Origin: Amycolatopsis alkalitolerans | GTDB taxonomy: Bacteria > Actinomycetota > Actinomycetes > Mycobacteriales > Pseudonocardiaceae | Assembly (NCBI RefSeq): GCF_006152065.1 | Contig: NZ_VDFW01000035.1 | Location: forward strand, 1-64,000 | DNA length: 64,000 bases | Direction of reading: 5' to 3' | Part shown: positions 37,828-45,833 of the stretch, piece by piece | Layout: the number at the start of each line of letters is the position of its first letter | How positions within the stretch are numbered: the first letter of the stretch is position 1 | Notes under the pieces: generated by a model | The model's database searches: none | What the model was told of the DNA's origin: nothing | What the model saw: the letters and a program-made list of their open reading frames with translations, nothing else | Program-made: the position numbers and the translations under genes

Positions 37828-38219
37828 GGTACGCCGACCAGCAGACCGTGCAGCGCGGGGAGCAGCTCCAGATCCGCGGGCAACCACGCCAGCTCGTCGA
37901 GCGCCGACGCGTTGATCCACCGGATCCCGGTGTGTTCCAAGGCTTTCGGCTGTGCCGACGGGTCGTCGAGCGACGCCGCGTACACGCGGAGAACGAGGTT
38001 CGCCCGCAACGGGACGTCATCGCCTACGCGGTCGCCGACGGTGACTTCGACGCCCAGTTCCTCGACGCATTCGCGCCGCAGCGCCTCGGCTTCGGTCTCA
38101 CCCGGTTCGACGCGTCCGCCGGGAAGCTCCCACCGCCCGGCCACTTCCGGCGGGTAGGCGCGCTGCTGGGCGAGCAGCGCATCGCCGCGCACGATCGCCG
38201 CTCCCACGATGACTCTCAC
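37824..38219 (-). CDS. NUDIX hydrolase, MutT-like
   Basis: The 131-aa protein has a full Nudix box, GRVEPGETEAEALRRECVEELGVEV (GX5EX7REUXEEXGU), and would hydrolyse a nucleoside diphosphate-linked substrate such as oxidised (d)NTPs. It overlaps the sensor kinase stop by four bases (GTGA), so it is the third gene of a regulator-kinase-NUDIX operon, and overlaps the convergent trpS end by four bases. The substrate is not predictable from sequence. Confidence 0.92.
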   Translation of the reverse strand: MRVIVGAAIVRGDALLAQQRAYPPEVAGRWELPGGRVEPGETEAEALRRECVEELGVEVTVGDRVGDDVPLRANLVLRVYAASLDDPSAQPKALEHTGIRWINASALDELAWLPADLELLPALHGLLVGVP

Positions 38220-39532
38220 GGAGCGGAGACGTTACCGGCCCGGCGCCAGCTCACCTGGAAGCGGGCACCGCCCTCGGGCGACTCGCCCACGGTGACCCGG
38301 CCACCGCGCCGGCGCACCGCCTCCGCGACCATGGCGAGCCCCAGCCCGCTGCCGCCCGAGGACCGCGACCGGTCGTCGGACACCCGGTAGAACCGGTCGA
38401 AGACCCGTTCGCGATGCTCGGGCGGCACTCCCGGCCCGTCGTCGTCGACGACCACCCGCACCGTCGAATGCCCCGCCAGCACGGACACCACGATCTGCGA
38501 CCGCGCGTACCGGCAGGCGTTGCGCAGCAGGTTGTTCAGCACGAGTTCGACCTCGGCGTGGGCCGCGTACGCCCACGCCGAACCGACCACGCCGTTGACC
38601 CGCGTCACCGGCGAACCCGGCGGCATACGTTTCGCGGCGGCACGCGCTTCGGTGACGAGCTCGACCGGTTCGGCCGGCTGCATCTCCCCCGCGTCCGACC
38701 TGGCGAGCGCGAGCAACTGGTCCAGCAGCGCCGAAAGCCGTTCCGCTTCGGCCAGCACGTCCGCGAGCGTCTCCTGCGCCAGCTCGGGGTCCGGGTTCGC
38801 GACGGCGACCTCGGCCTGCACCCGGATGGACGCGACCGGCGAGCGCAGCTCGTGTGCCGCGTCGCCGGTGAACCGCCGCAGCCGCCGGCTCACCTCCTCC
38901 TGCCGCGCGAGCAGCGCGTTGAAGTCCACGGCGAGCGCGCGCAACTCGTCGTCGGCCGCGGGGACCGGCAACCGCTCGCCCGGCGGCAGCGCGCGCACGG
39001 ACCGGCGCATCCGCGCGACCGGCCGCAGCGCGATCCGCACGATCAGCCAGGTGGCCGCCGCGGCCAGCACCGCGCCGATCAGCGCCGCCCCGAGAAGCCA
39101 GCGCGAACCCGTGTGCACCGAGGACTCCAGGCCCACCAGACCGGTCCCCGCCACCACGAGCCGCAGCGAACCATCCGTGGTGGTGACCGCGGCACCGCGC
39201 CAGTACATCATTCCACTGTGGACGGACTCGCCCGCCTCGAGCGCGCGGATCTGGTCCGTCCCCAGACCGGCCACCGGGGGCCGGCCGTCCAGCGGAGCGC
39301 CGGCCGTGTCGAGCACCCGCAGGATCACCCCGTCGGCAGGCGCGGGCAGGCGGCCGTCCGACACGGCGGCGCCCGCCGGGCCGAGAGCCTCACCGAGGTC
39401 CTGACTCGCCGAGGACATCCGCAACGGGCCGAGGCCGCGCCCGGCGAGCACCGCGAGCCCCAGGAGCACCGCCAGCGTGACGATCGCCGCGGGCACGGTG
39501 ATGCGGAGCCACATCGGCCAACGTGAGATCAC
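38216..39532 (-). CDS. Two-component sensor histidine kinase
   Basis: The 438-aa kinase has TM1 near residues 8-30, an extracellular sensor of about 110 residues, TM2 near 145-165, HAMP, and the H box GDAAHELRSPV with His227. The ATPase lobe has NLLRNACRYA, DDGPGVP and GSGLGLAMV. It is coupled by GTGA overlaps to the response regulator upstream and the NUDIX gene downstream. The signal is unknown. Confidence 0.94.
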   Translation of the reverse strand: MISRWPMWLRITVPAAIVTLAVLLGLAVLAGRGLGPLRMSSASQDLGEALGPAGAAVSDGRLPAPADGVILRVLDTAGAPLDGRPPVAGLGTDQIRALEAGESVHSGMMYWRGAAVTTTDGSLRLVVAGTGLVGLESSVHTGSRWLLGAALIGAVLAAAATWLIVRIALRPVARMRRSVRALPPGERLPVPAADDELRALAVDFNALLARQEEVSRRLRRFTGDAAHELRSPVASIRVQAEVAVANPDPELAQETLADVLAEAERLSALLDQLLALARSDAGEMQPAEPVELVTEARAAAKRMPPGSPVTRVNGVVGSAWAYAAHAEVELVLNNLLRNACRYARSQIVVSVLAGHSTVRVVVDDDGPGVPPEHRERVFDRFYRVSDDRSRSSGGSGLGLAMVAEAVRRRGGRVTVGESPEGGARFQVSWRRAGNVSAP

Positions 39533-40233
39533 CCCGGAAGAACCTCGTCCAGCTGCGCGTCCGAGGCGAGATACCCGTGCCCCCGCACGGTCCGCACGAG
39601 GGCACCGGCGCCCACCGCGTCGAGCTTCCGCCGCACGTACCCGACGTACACCTCGACCACGTTGCGCGTCGCCGCCTGCTCGTCACCCCAGACCGCCCGC
39701 AGCAGCTCGTCCTTCGTCACGACCGTGCCCGCGCGCCCGACGAGCACCTCGAGCAGGCCGAACTCGCGCGGGCTGAGCGCGACCGGTTCGCCGCGCCAGC
39801 GCACCTCGCGCGCGGCCCTGTCCACCATCAGCCCGCCGATGCGCAGCGGCCCGCGCGCGGCCTCGCTCTGCGCCCGCCGCAGCACCGCACGGACCTGCGC
39901 GACCAGCACGACGAACGAGAACGGTTTGACGAGATAGCCGTCGGCGCCCAGATCGAGCCCGTCGGCCTGGTCGACCTCGCCGTCCTTCGCCGAGATCATC
40001 AGCACCGGGGTCTGGATGCCCTCGGCACGCAACTGCTGGAGCACCCGGTAGCCGGACAGGCCGGGCAGCATGATGTCGAGCAGCAACACGTCGAAGGATC
40101 CGGTCTGCGCCAGCCGCAGGCCACCCGGCCCGTCGGGGGCGGTCACCACGTCCATGCCCTCCGCGCGCAGGCCGCGGTGCAGCGCCTTGCGCACACCCGG
40201 CTCGTCGTCCACCACCAGCACCCGAGGCTTCAC
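39529..40233 (-). CDS. OmpR-family response regulator
   Basis: The 234-aa regulator begins MKPRVLVVDDEPGV with phospho-acceptor Asp53 (LLLDIMLPG) and Lys in LVKPFSF; the C-terminal winged helix (VTKDELLRAVWGDE...YVGYVRRKLDAVG...RTVRGHGYL) follows. GTG 40233 is preferred by alignment to its family; GTG 40248 would add five residues. It pairs with the kinase encoded next and probably binds the TCTCAG repeats just upstream. Confidence 0.93.
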   Translation of the reverse strand: MKPRVLVVDDEPGVRKALHRGLRAEGMDVVTAPDGPGGLRLAQTGSFDVLLLDIMLPGLSGYRVLQQLRAEGIQTPVLMISAKDGEVDQADGLDLGADGYLVKPFSFVVLVAQVRAVLRRAQSEAARGPLRIGGLMVDRAAREVRWRGEPVALSPREFGLLEVLVGRAGTVVTKDELLRAVWGDEQAATRNVVEVYVGYVRRKLDAVGAGALVRTVRGHGYLASDAQLDEVLPG

Positions 40234-40272
40234 GTGCCCAGGATGCACCGTCTTCGCTGGCCGCGCGCCTGT

Positions 40273-40308
40273 TCTCAGCTGTCTCTCAGCCTCTCAGGGC
40301 CATCTCAG
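40273..40308. promoter_or_regulatory. Four TCTCAG repeats, likely response-regulator sites
   Basis: TCTCAG occurs at 40273, 40284, 40292 and 40303, that is two pairs each with an 11-bp period, 8 bp between the pairs. Eleven-bp direct repeats on one face of the helix are the usual binding pattern for OmpR-family dimers. The cluster lies between the regulator gene and the divergent LolA-like gene and could control both. Confidence 0.7.
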
Positions 40309-40377
40309 GGGGCAGGAGGGAGCGTTCTCGGCGGGGAACGAGCACACTGGGGCTCGCACGACACAGGGAGATGTTCG

Positions 40378-41418
40378 ATGCAACCGAAGACGAAGGCCAT
40401 CACGGCGGCGGTCACCGGTTCGGCGCTCGGGGTCGCGGGGCTGGCCTGGCTGGCGATGCCCGCGAGCGCGGGTGAGGCGCCGACCCTGCCCGCGATCAGC
40501 GCCGACCAGCTGGTGCAGTCGGTGCTGAGCACCAAGACACCGGCACTCGACGGCACGGTGCAGGTCGACAACAACCTCGGCCTGCCGACCACGACGCTGC
40601 CCGGCGGCATGAGCCTGAACGTGGACGCGGCGCACGTCTACAACGACGGCAACGGCAACAGCAAGCTGTCGGTCGAGCAGGGGGCCGCCGACACCACCGT
40701 GGTGCGCAACGGGAACACGGTGTGGACCTACAACTCCAAGAACAACAGCGCGACCAAGTCGACACATCAGGACGCGCAGGCGCCCTCGGAGGTCCCGAGC
40801 GATCCGGCGTCCGCCGCGACGCAACTGCTCGCGAAGGTCCGCCAGAGCAGCACGGTCAGCGTCGACGGGACGGCCCGGGTCGCCGGCCGCCCGGCGTACG
40901 AACTGGTGCTGACGCCGAAGCCCACCGAGCACACCGTCCTGCGTGAAGTCCGGGTCGCGATCGACGCCGAGAAGCGAGTACCGTTGCGGCTCGCCGTGAT
41001 GACGTACGGAACCAACGACCCGGCGCTGCAGATCGCGTTCAGCGACATCGAGTTCACGCCGCAGCCGGCGAGCGAGTTCCAGTTCACCCCGCCGCAGGGC
41101 GCGAAGGTCACCGAGGAGCAGCCGCGGGTGCCCGGCAGCCACGCGGCCGGTGACGTCACCGTGGTCGGCGACGGCTGGGACAGCGTGGTCACCGGCACGA
41201 TCCCGCCGGGCACGCTCGCCCCGCAGCAGGGCAGGCAGGGCCAGACCATGAACCCGCAGGCGCTGCTGCGGCAGTTCGGCAAGCCGGTCAGCGGGCCGTT
41301 CGGCACCGGTTACCTGATCACGACGAAGGCGGGCGGCGCGCTGATCACCGACGACGGCCGGTTCGCCGCCGGTGCGGTCACCGAGCAGACGCTCGTCGAC
41401 GCGCTGGGCACGAAGTGA
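40378..41418 (+). CDS. Secreted LolA-like/DUF2092-type protein
   Basis: The 346-aa protein has a Sec signal (hydrophobic 8-25, cleavage near PASAGEAP) and then a half-barrel like LolA/LppX proteins that carry lipids (SADQLVQSVLSTKTPALDGTVQVDNNLGLP; VWTYNSKNNSATK; IEFTPQPASEFQFTPPQGAKV). AGGGAG seven bases upstream fixes the ATG. Its stop overlaps the start of an ABC ATPase gene (GTGA), so protein and exporter are coupled. A role in lipid or membrane-stress handling is inferred. Confidence 0.82.
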   Translation: MQPKTKAITAAVTGSALGVAGLAWLAMPASAGEAPTLPAISADQLVQSVLSTKTPALDGTVQVDNNLGLPTTTLPGGMSLNVDAAHVYNDGNGNSKLSVEQGAADTTVVRNGNTVWTYNSKNNSATKSTHQDAQAPSEVPSDPASAATQLLAKVRQSSTVSVDGTARVAGRPAYELVLTPKPTEHTVLREVRVAIDAEKRVPLRLAVMTYGTNDPALQIAFSDIEFTPQPASEFQFTPPQGAKVTEEQPRVPGSHAAGDVTVVGDGWDSVVTGTIPPGTLAPQQGRQGQTMNPQALLRQFGKPVSGPFGTGYLITTKAGGALITDDGRFAAGAVTEQTLVDALGTK

Positions 41419-42425
41419 CCACATCGTTCGACACCGACCAGGGGGCGGGCGTCACGGCGCCCGCCCCGGCTCCGGCACTCGCGGCGCGAACCAGGGGGTT
41501 GCGCAAGCTGTACCGGAGCACGGTCGCGGTGGACCAGGTCGATCTGGACGTGCCCGAGGGCGCGGTGCTGGGCATGCTCGGGCCCAACGGGTCCGGCAAG
41601 ACCACCACGATCCGGATGCTGCTCGGCCTGGTCCGCCCGACCGAAGGCGAGGTCGAACTCCTGGGCAGGCCGATGCCCGAAGGCGCGCAGCGCGCGCTGC
41701 CGGACGTCGGCGCGCTCGTCGAAGGTCCGGGGTTCCACCCGTTCCTGTCCGGCCGGGAGAACCTGCGCCGCCTCGCCTCCGCGGAACCCCACCTGTCCTC
41801 TTCGGACATTCCGACGGCCGTGGAGGCGGCGCTGGAGCGGGTCGGCCTCACCGGTGCGGCGAACCGGCGGTACCGGGCCTACTCGCTCGGGATGAAGCAG
41901 CGCCTCGGCCTGGCCGGGGCGCTGCTCGTGCCACGGCGGATGGTCGTACTGGACGAGCCGACGAACGGGCTGGACCCGGCCGGCACGCGCGAGATCCGCA
42001 AGATCATCGCGGAGCTGCACGCGGACGGGGTGACCGTGCTCGTGTCCTCGCACCTGCTCGCCGAGGTCGAGGCGACGTGCACGCACGTGGCCGTGCTGCA
42101 TGACGGGACCGTGGTGGCCCAGGGCGAGCTGGACGAGCTGCTCGAGTCGGGCAGCCCCGGGCTGCTGGTGTCCACTCCGGACGGTGACAAGGCGCTGGAA
42201 GCCTTGCAGGCAGGCCGGATCCCGGCGAAGCTCATCCCGGACGGCGTCCGCGCGGACCTCACGACGGCGACCGCTCCGCAAGTCGTCGAGACACTGGTGC
42301 GCGGCGGCGTCGCGGTGCACGAGGTGAGGCGTGAGCGTACCGGGCTCGAGGATCTGTTCGCCCGGCTGACCCAGCACGAGGACGGCGGCGAAGGGCTGTC
42401 CGAAGTGGACGAGGTGACGGCATGA
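41415..42425 (+). CDS. ABC transporter ATP-binding protein
   Basis: The 336-aa ATPase belongs to the CcmA/DrrA-like exporter group. Walker A is GPNGSGKTT, the signature is YSLGMKQRLGLA and Walker B is VVLDEPTNGLDP, followed by SSHLLAEVEATC. A C-terminal extension of about 100 residues is typical of this group. It is coupled at both ends: GTGA with the LolA-like gene and ATGA with the permease gene. The cargo is unknown. Confidence 0.93.
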   Translation: MTTSFDTDQGAGVTAPAPAPALAARTRGLRKLYRSTVAVDQVDLDVPEGAVLGMLGPNGSGKTTTIRMLLGLVRPTEGEVELLGRPMPEGAQRALPDVGALVEGPGFHPFLSGRENLRRLASAEPHLSSSDIPTAVEAALERVGLTGAANRRYRAYSLGMKQRLGLAGALLVPRRMVVLDEPTNGLDPAGTREIRKIIAELHADGVTVLVSSHLLAEVEATCTHVAVLHDGTVVAQGELDELLESGSPGLLVSTPDGDKALEALQAGRIPAKLIPDGVRADLTTATAPQVVETLVRGGVAVHEVRRERTGLEDLFARLTQHEDGGEGLSEVDEVTA

Positions 42426-43282
42426 CGGCGGCGACACTGACCGCGGGACCGGCGCGCACGACCGTCCCGCTGGTTCGCCTTTACCTGGCGGAACTGCGCT
42501 GGATCTTCCGCCGCCCGCGCACGCTGGTGGTGCTCGGGCTGCTCGCGCTGATCCCGGTGATCGTCGCGATCGCCCTGTCGATCGGGCGGTCCACCGGCGA
42601 GGGCCCGGGGAACGGCGGGGTCAGCCTGCTCACCAGCGCCACCGCCAACGCACTGGTCCTGCCGGTCGCCGTCCTCGCGTTCACGCTGAACCTGTTGCTG
42701 CCGCTGGTGACCGCGATGTCCGCGGGCGACGCCCTTGCCGGTGAGCTGTCACACGGCACGCTGCGGGGCTGGCTGCTCGCGCCGGTCAGCCGCGGGCGCC
42801 TGCTGCTGGTGAAAGCGCTCGGGGTCGGGACGTTCACGCTCGCGTCGGTCGTGCTGATGGCCGTGGTCGCGCTGATCGCCGGGCTCGTCATGAACGGCAC
42901 CGGCTCGCTGTTCACGCTGTCCGGCACGACGCTTTCGTTCGGCGCCGCGCTGGAGCATATCGCGATCGCCTGCGGGTGGGTCACCCTCCAGCTGTGGGCC
43001 ATCGGCGCGGTGGCGCTGGCGATCTCGGCGTGCACGGAGCATCCGATGCTGGTCGTGGTCTCGATCCTCGCGGGCACGATCGTCTCGGGCGTGCTCCTGC
43101 TGCTGTCCTCCGTGTCCTGGCTGCACCCGTTCCTGCTGCCGAAGTCCTGGGATTCGCTCGTCGACGTGCTGCGCGATCCGAGGCCGGGCGGCGGCCTCAC
43201 CGAAGGCGCCGTGCGGGCGGTGTGCTACCTCGTCATCGGGCTTTCCCTTGCCTACGCCCGGATCACCACGAAGGACGGTTGA
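42422..43282 (+). CDS. ABC transporter permease
   Basis: The 286-aa ABC-2-type permease has about six transmembrane segments (near 36-56, 78-100, 130-160, 175-195, 205-230, 262-280). It starts in a 4-base overlap with the ATPase gene. It completes the exporter controlled, by position, by the neighbouring two-component system. Its last 31 bases overlap the tail of an antisense gene fragment. Confidence 0.9.
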   Translation: MTAATLTAGPARTTVPLVRLYLAELRWIFRRPRTLVVLGLLALIPVIVAIALSIGRSTGEGPGNGGVSLLTSATANALVLPVAVLAFTLNLLLPLVTAMSAGDALAGELSHGTLRGWLLAPVSRGRLLLVKALGVGTFTLASVVLMAVVALIAGLVMNGTGSLFTLSGTTLSFGAALEHIAIACGWVTLQLWAIGAVALAISACTEHPMLVVVSILAGTIVSGVLLLLSSVSWLHPFLLPKSWDSLVDVLRDPRPGGGLTEGAVRAVCYLVIGLSLAYARITTKDG

Positions 43283-43697
43283 TCCCCGGCGTCGAGTCCG
43301 AGCCGGATCTCGTCCCCCGGGTTGAGGTCCGCGTCCACCGGCGCGACCGCGTCGACCGTCCACTCGCCGGTGCGCACGCGCAGGCGGACGTGGTCGCGAC
43401 GGTGCACTTTGGACAGGATCGCGCCCGGCGCGCCCGCGGTGGCGGGATGCAGCGCGTGCGGGCGCAGGCCGAGCCGGACGGGCCCGTCCGGCTCGTCGCG
43501 GGTCAGCTCACCGAGCGGGAAGCGGATCACGCCTTCGCTTGCCTCGCCGTCGAAGAACGTGGTCACCCCGAGGAAGGCCGCGGTCTCCACGTCGGCCGGA
43601 CGTCGCCAGACCTCGCGCACGGCGCCGAGCTGACGGACTTCTCCGGCGCGCAGCACGGCGACCCGGTCGGCGAGGGTGAACGCTTCCTCCTGGTCTC
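43252..43697 (-). pseudogene. C-terminal fragment of an FbpC/PotA-type ABC ATPase
   Basis: On the minus strand the sequence reads DQEEAFTLADRVAVLRAGEV..., the segment just after the switch His of binding-protein-dependent importers, and then a TOBE-like C-terminal domain (VRLGLRPHALHP...VDADLNPGDEIRLGL) to a TAG stop. The homology stops abruptly upstream of DQEEAF; Walker A, signature and Walker B are all missing. No start is available. The remnant is about 148 codons of a gene normally about 340-360 codons long. Confidence 0.82.
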
Positions 43698-44472
43698 GGT
43701 CCCGGACGTGTACCGGACCCAGATCTGGAAGCAGGACTTCGAGAAGAACGGTCCGGCCAACCTGAACATGTTCTGGCTCTCCAGTGACCACACCGGTGGG
43801 CCGGCCAGTCCGGCCGCCCAGGTCGCCGACAACGACCTCGCGACCGGCCAGATCGTCGACACCATCACGCACAGCAAGTACTGGAAGGACTCGGCGATCT
43901 TCGTCGTCGAGGACGACTCCCAGGCCGGTCTGGACCACATCGACGGGCACCGCGCCCCGATCCAGATCATCAGTCCCTGGGCCCAGCACGGTGTGGTGGA
44001 CAGCCGCTACTACACGCAGATCACCATGATCCGCACCATCGAGCAGATCCTTGGGATCCACCCGATGAACCAGAAGGACAGCGCGGCCACCCCGATGCAG
44101 ACGGCGTTCACGCAGAAGCCGGACTTCACGCCGTTCAACGCGGTGCCGAACCGGACCTCGCTGACCGCCGGGCTGGCGACCCCGCCGCCCTGCGGTGAGG
44201 ACACCGTCGCGCCGCAGTACGCCGCGGCTCAACCGTCGACCACCGTGCCGGCGAACGAGCAGCAGGTGGCGGCGCAGTGGCAGGACTGGCAGTCGCACCA
44301 GCGGCTGACGGGCCCGAACGCGGTGCCGGACTACGCCAACCCCGAGCAGATGAACCACCTCACGTGGTACCAGACGCACGGGTGGACGCAGCCATACCCG
44401 GGTGAGGACAAGATCTACGCCCCGGACCAGGTGCCGGGTGCCTACATCCCGTCCTCGGAGTCCGACGGCTGA
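43698..44472 (+). pseudogene. C-terminal fragment of a PF04185-type phosphoesterase
   Basis: The plus-strand sequence starts abruptly at PDVYRTQIWKQDFEKNG and continues through VADNDLATGQIVD, IFVVEDDSQAGLDHIDGHRAP, MIRTIEQILGIHPMNQKDSAATPM, typical of the last third of secreted phosphoesterases (alkaline phosphatase/phospholipase C-like). The N-terminal two thirds, including signal peptide and catalytic Thr/Ser region, are absent and no plausible start exists. It abuts the ABC ATPase fragment at about 43698. Confidence 0.85.
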
Positions 44473-44484
44473 TTTTTCTACCGT

Positions 44485-44522
44485 GAAGACGCTCGGCCGG
44501 GCTGCCCCGGCCGAGCGTCTTC
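44485..44522. terminator. Strong bidirectional terminator
   Basis: A perfect 16-bp stem (GAAGACGCTCGGCCGG / CCGGCCGAGCGTCTTC) with a 6-base loop lies between the phosphoesterase fragment and the convergent RibD-type gene, which ends 13 bases beyond it. Confidence 0.92.
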
Positions 44523-44534
44523 TTGTATCGGGGT

Positions 44535-45125
44535 TCAGCGCACCGGCCGGTAACGGCAGACCTGCACGCCGGTCGCGGCCGTCTTCGCTGACAGCAGTTC
44601 GAACCCGCGCGCACGACCGTCGGCGGGGAACAAGGTCTTGCCGCCGCCGAGCGTGATCGGCTCGATCATGAGGACAAGCTCGTCGATCAGTTCCGCGGCC
44701 AGCAACGACCGGACGACCGACAGGCTGCCGTAGACGTAGATGTCGCCGCCCGGTTTCGCGCGCAGCGCCGCCACCTTGTCGGCAAGCTCGGCGCCGCGGA
44801 TGATCGTCGTCGGTTTCCAGGTCAGGTCTTCGTCGGTCAGTGTGTCGGACACGACGTACTTCTGAGCTTGGTTGATCCAATCCGCGAACGGGTCACCGCC
44901 CCGCTCGGGCCACGCCGCTGACGACACCTGGTAGGTCCGGCGCCCCTGGAGCAGGGCTTCGCATCGCTCGGCGAATTCGCCAATGACGGGGCCCATGACC
45001 TCGGGGTCGAAGTACCGCATCGACCAGCCACCGTGGCGGAACCCGCCGCTGGTGTCCTCGTCCGCGCCACCCGGCGCCTGGACCACACCGTCGAGACTCA
45101 TGAACTCACTGACCACGACTCGCAT
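44535..45125 (-). CDS. Dihydrofolate reductase family (RibD C-terminal) protein
   Basis: The 196-aa protein has the RibD_C/DHFR-like fold: MRVVVSEFMSLDGVVQAPGG at the start, LLQGRRTYQVSSAAWP, DIYVYGSLSVVRSLL and IEPITLGGGKTLFP. These stand-alone actinobacterial proteins are probably NAD(P)H-dependent reductases of unknown substrate. ATG 45125 begins the conserved core; upstream codons in frame are not supported. Confidence 0.9.
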   Translation of the reverse strand: MRVVVSEFMSLDGVVQAPGGADEDTSGGFRHGGWSMRYFDPEVMGPVIGEFAERCEALLQGRRTYQVSSAAWPERGGDPFADWINQAQKYVVSDTLTDEDLTWKPTTIIRGAELADKVAALRAKPGGDIYVYGSLSVVRSLLAAELIDELVLMIEPITLGGGKTLFPADGRARGFELLSAKTAATGVQVCRYRPVR

Positions 45126-45593
45126 CGGTACCGCTCCATCCCATCGAGGCTGCCATCGGTGAGTAGACCCCGGACCCCGGCGAAACTCATCGGCCGCCCG
45201 GCGACTCCCCACCGCCGAGATCTACGTTCGAGACGCCGAGTTCGACGTTCGCATTTCCGGTGGACACCCCGCGCGCCACCCACGCGCTGTCTGCGAATTC
45301 ATCCGGTGCAGTAAGGAAGCACTCGTACCGGCTTCCACTGATTCAGCAAACAGCGCAATTCACCGGCACGCGAGCGAATCCGCCGTTCCAACGGCATGGT
45401 TTCTATCGGCAACGCAGAGCACTCCCTCCACGATTCCGATCTTGCCGGTGCGGCCAACCAGGCCGAAAGTGCGCGGGCCCGAGGGTGCGACGAAAGTCCC
45501 CGGGTGGCTGGGCGAAGGACTCCTGCCTGGGCACCGGCCGGGCTCTTAACGTTCGGTGTGCAGGCAAGATCGCGAGATCGAGGAGCCGACACG
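45126..45593. other. Intergenic stretch without recognised gene
   Basis: Nearly 470 bases between two divergent genes contain no ORF with a recognisable domain. It is locally less GC-rich than its surroundings (around 45295-45440) and should hold both promoters. Confidence 0.5.
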
Positions 45594-45833
45594 ATGTTTG
45601 ATACGAAGGTCGAACCGTCCCCGTCCGTTCCTGTTTCGCCGATGGAGTCGCGCTGGCCCGATCGCTCCTGCTGCTGCTCCGCGCCACCTGTGGTCAAGGT
45701 GTTCGTGCCGGTCTCCCCGCAACGCCGGGTGGATCTGTACCTGTGCGGCCACCACTACCGCGAATCCTTCGCGGAGCTGGCGCTGTTGGGGGCGCGGTGC
45801 TCGTTCCGGGACGAGTCGCTGGCCCTGTGGTGA
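45594..45833 (+). CDS. DUF7455-like small Cys-rich protein
   Basis: The 79-aa protein resembles a small actinobacterial family with a Cys/His cluster: [18 protein letters not shown]...[16 protein letters not shown]. The CGHH motif plus upstream Cys could bind zinc. GAGGAG eight bases upstream fixes ATG 45594. Function unknown. The last 79 bases overlap, antisense, the 3' end of nadE. Confidence 0.75.
   Translation: MFDTKVEPSPSVPVSPMESRWPDRSCCCSAPPVVKVFVPVSPQRRVDLYLCGHHYRESFAELALLGARCSFRDESLALW

Noticed and set aside
42976-44880. Long open frames on both strands across the 43.7-kb junction, suggesting fused proteins
   Set aside because: Domain content changes abruptly at about 43698 on each strand and the upstream parts are shadows of the ABC permease or RibD-type gene; they are two fragments, not fusions.
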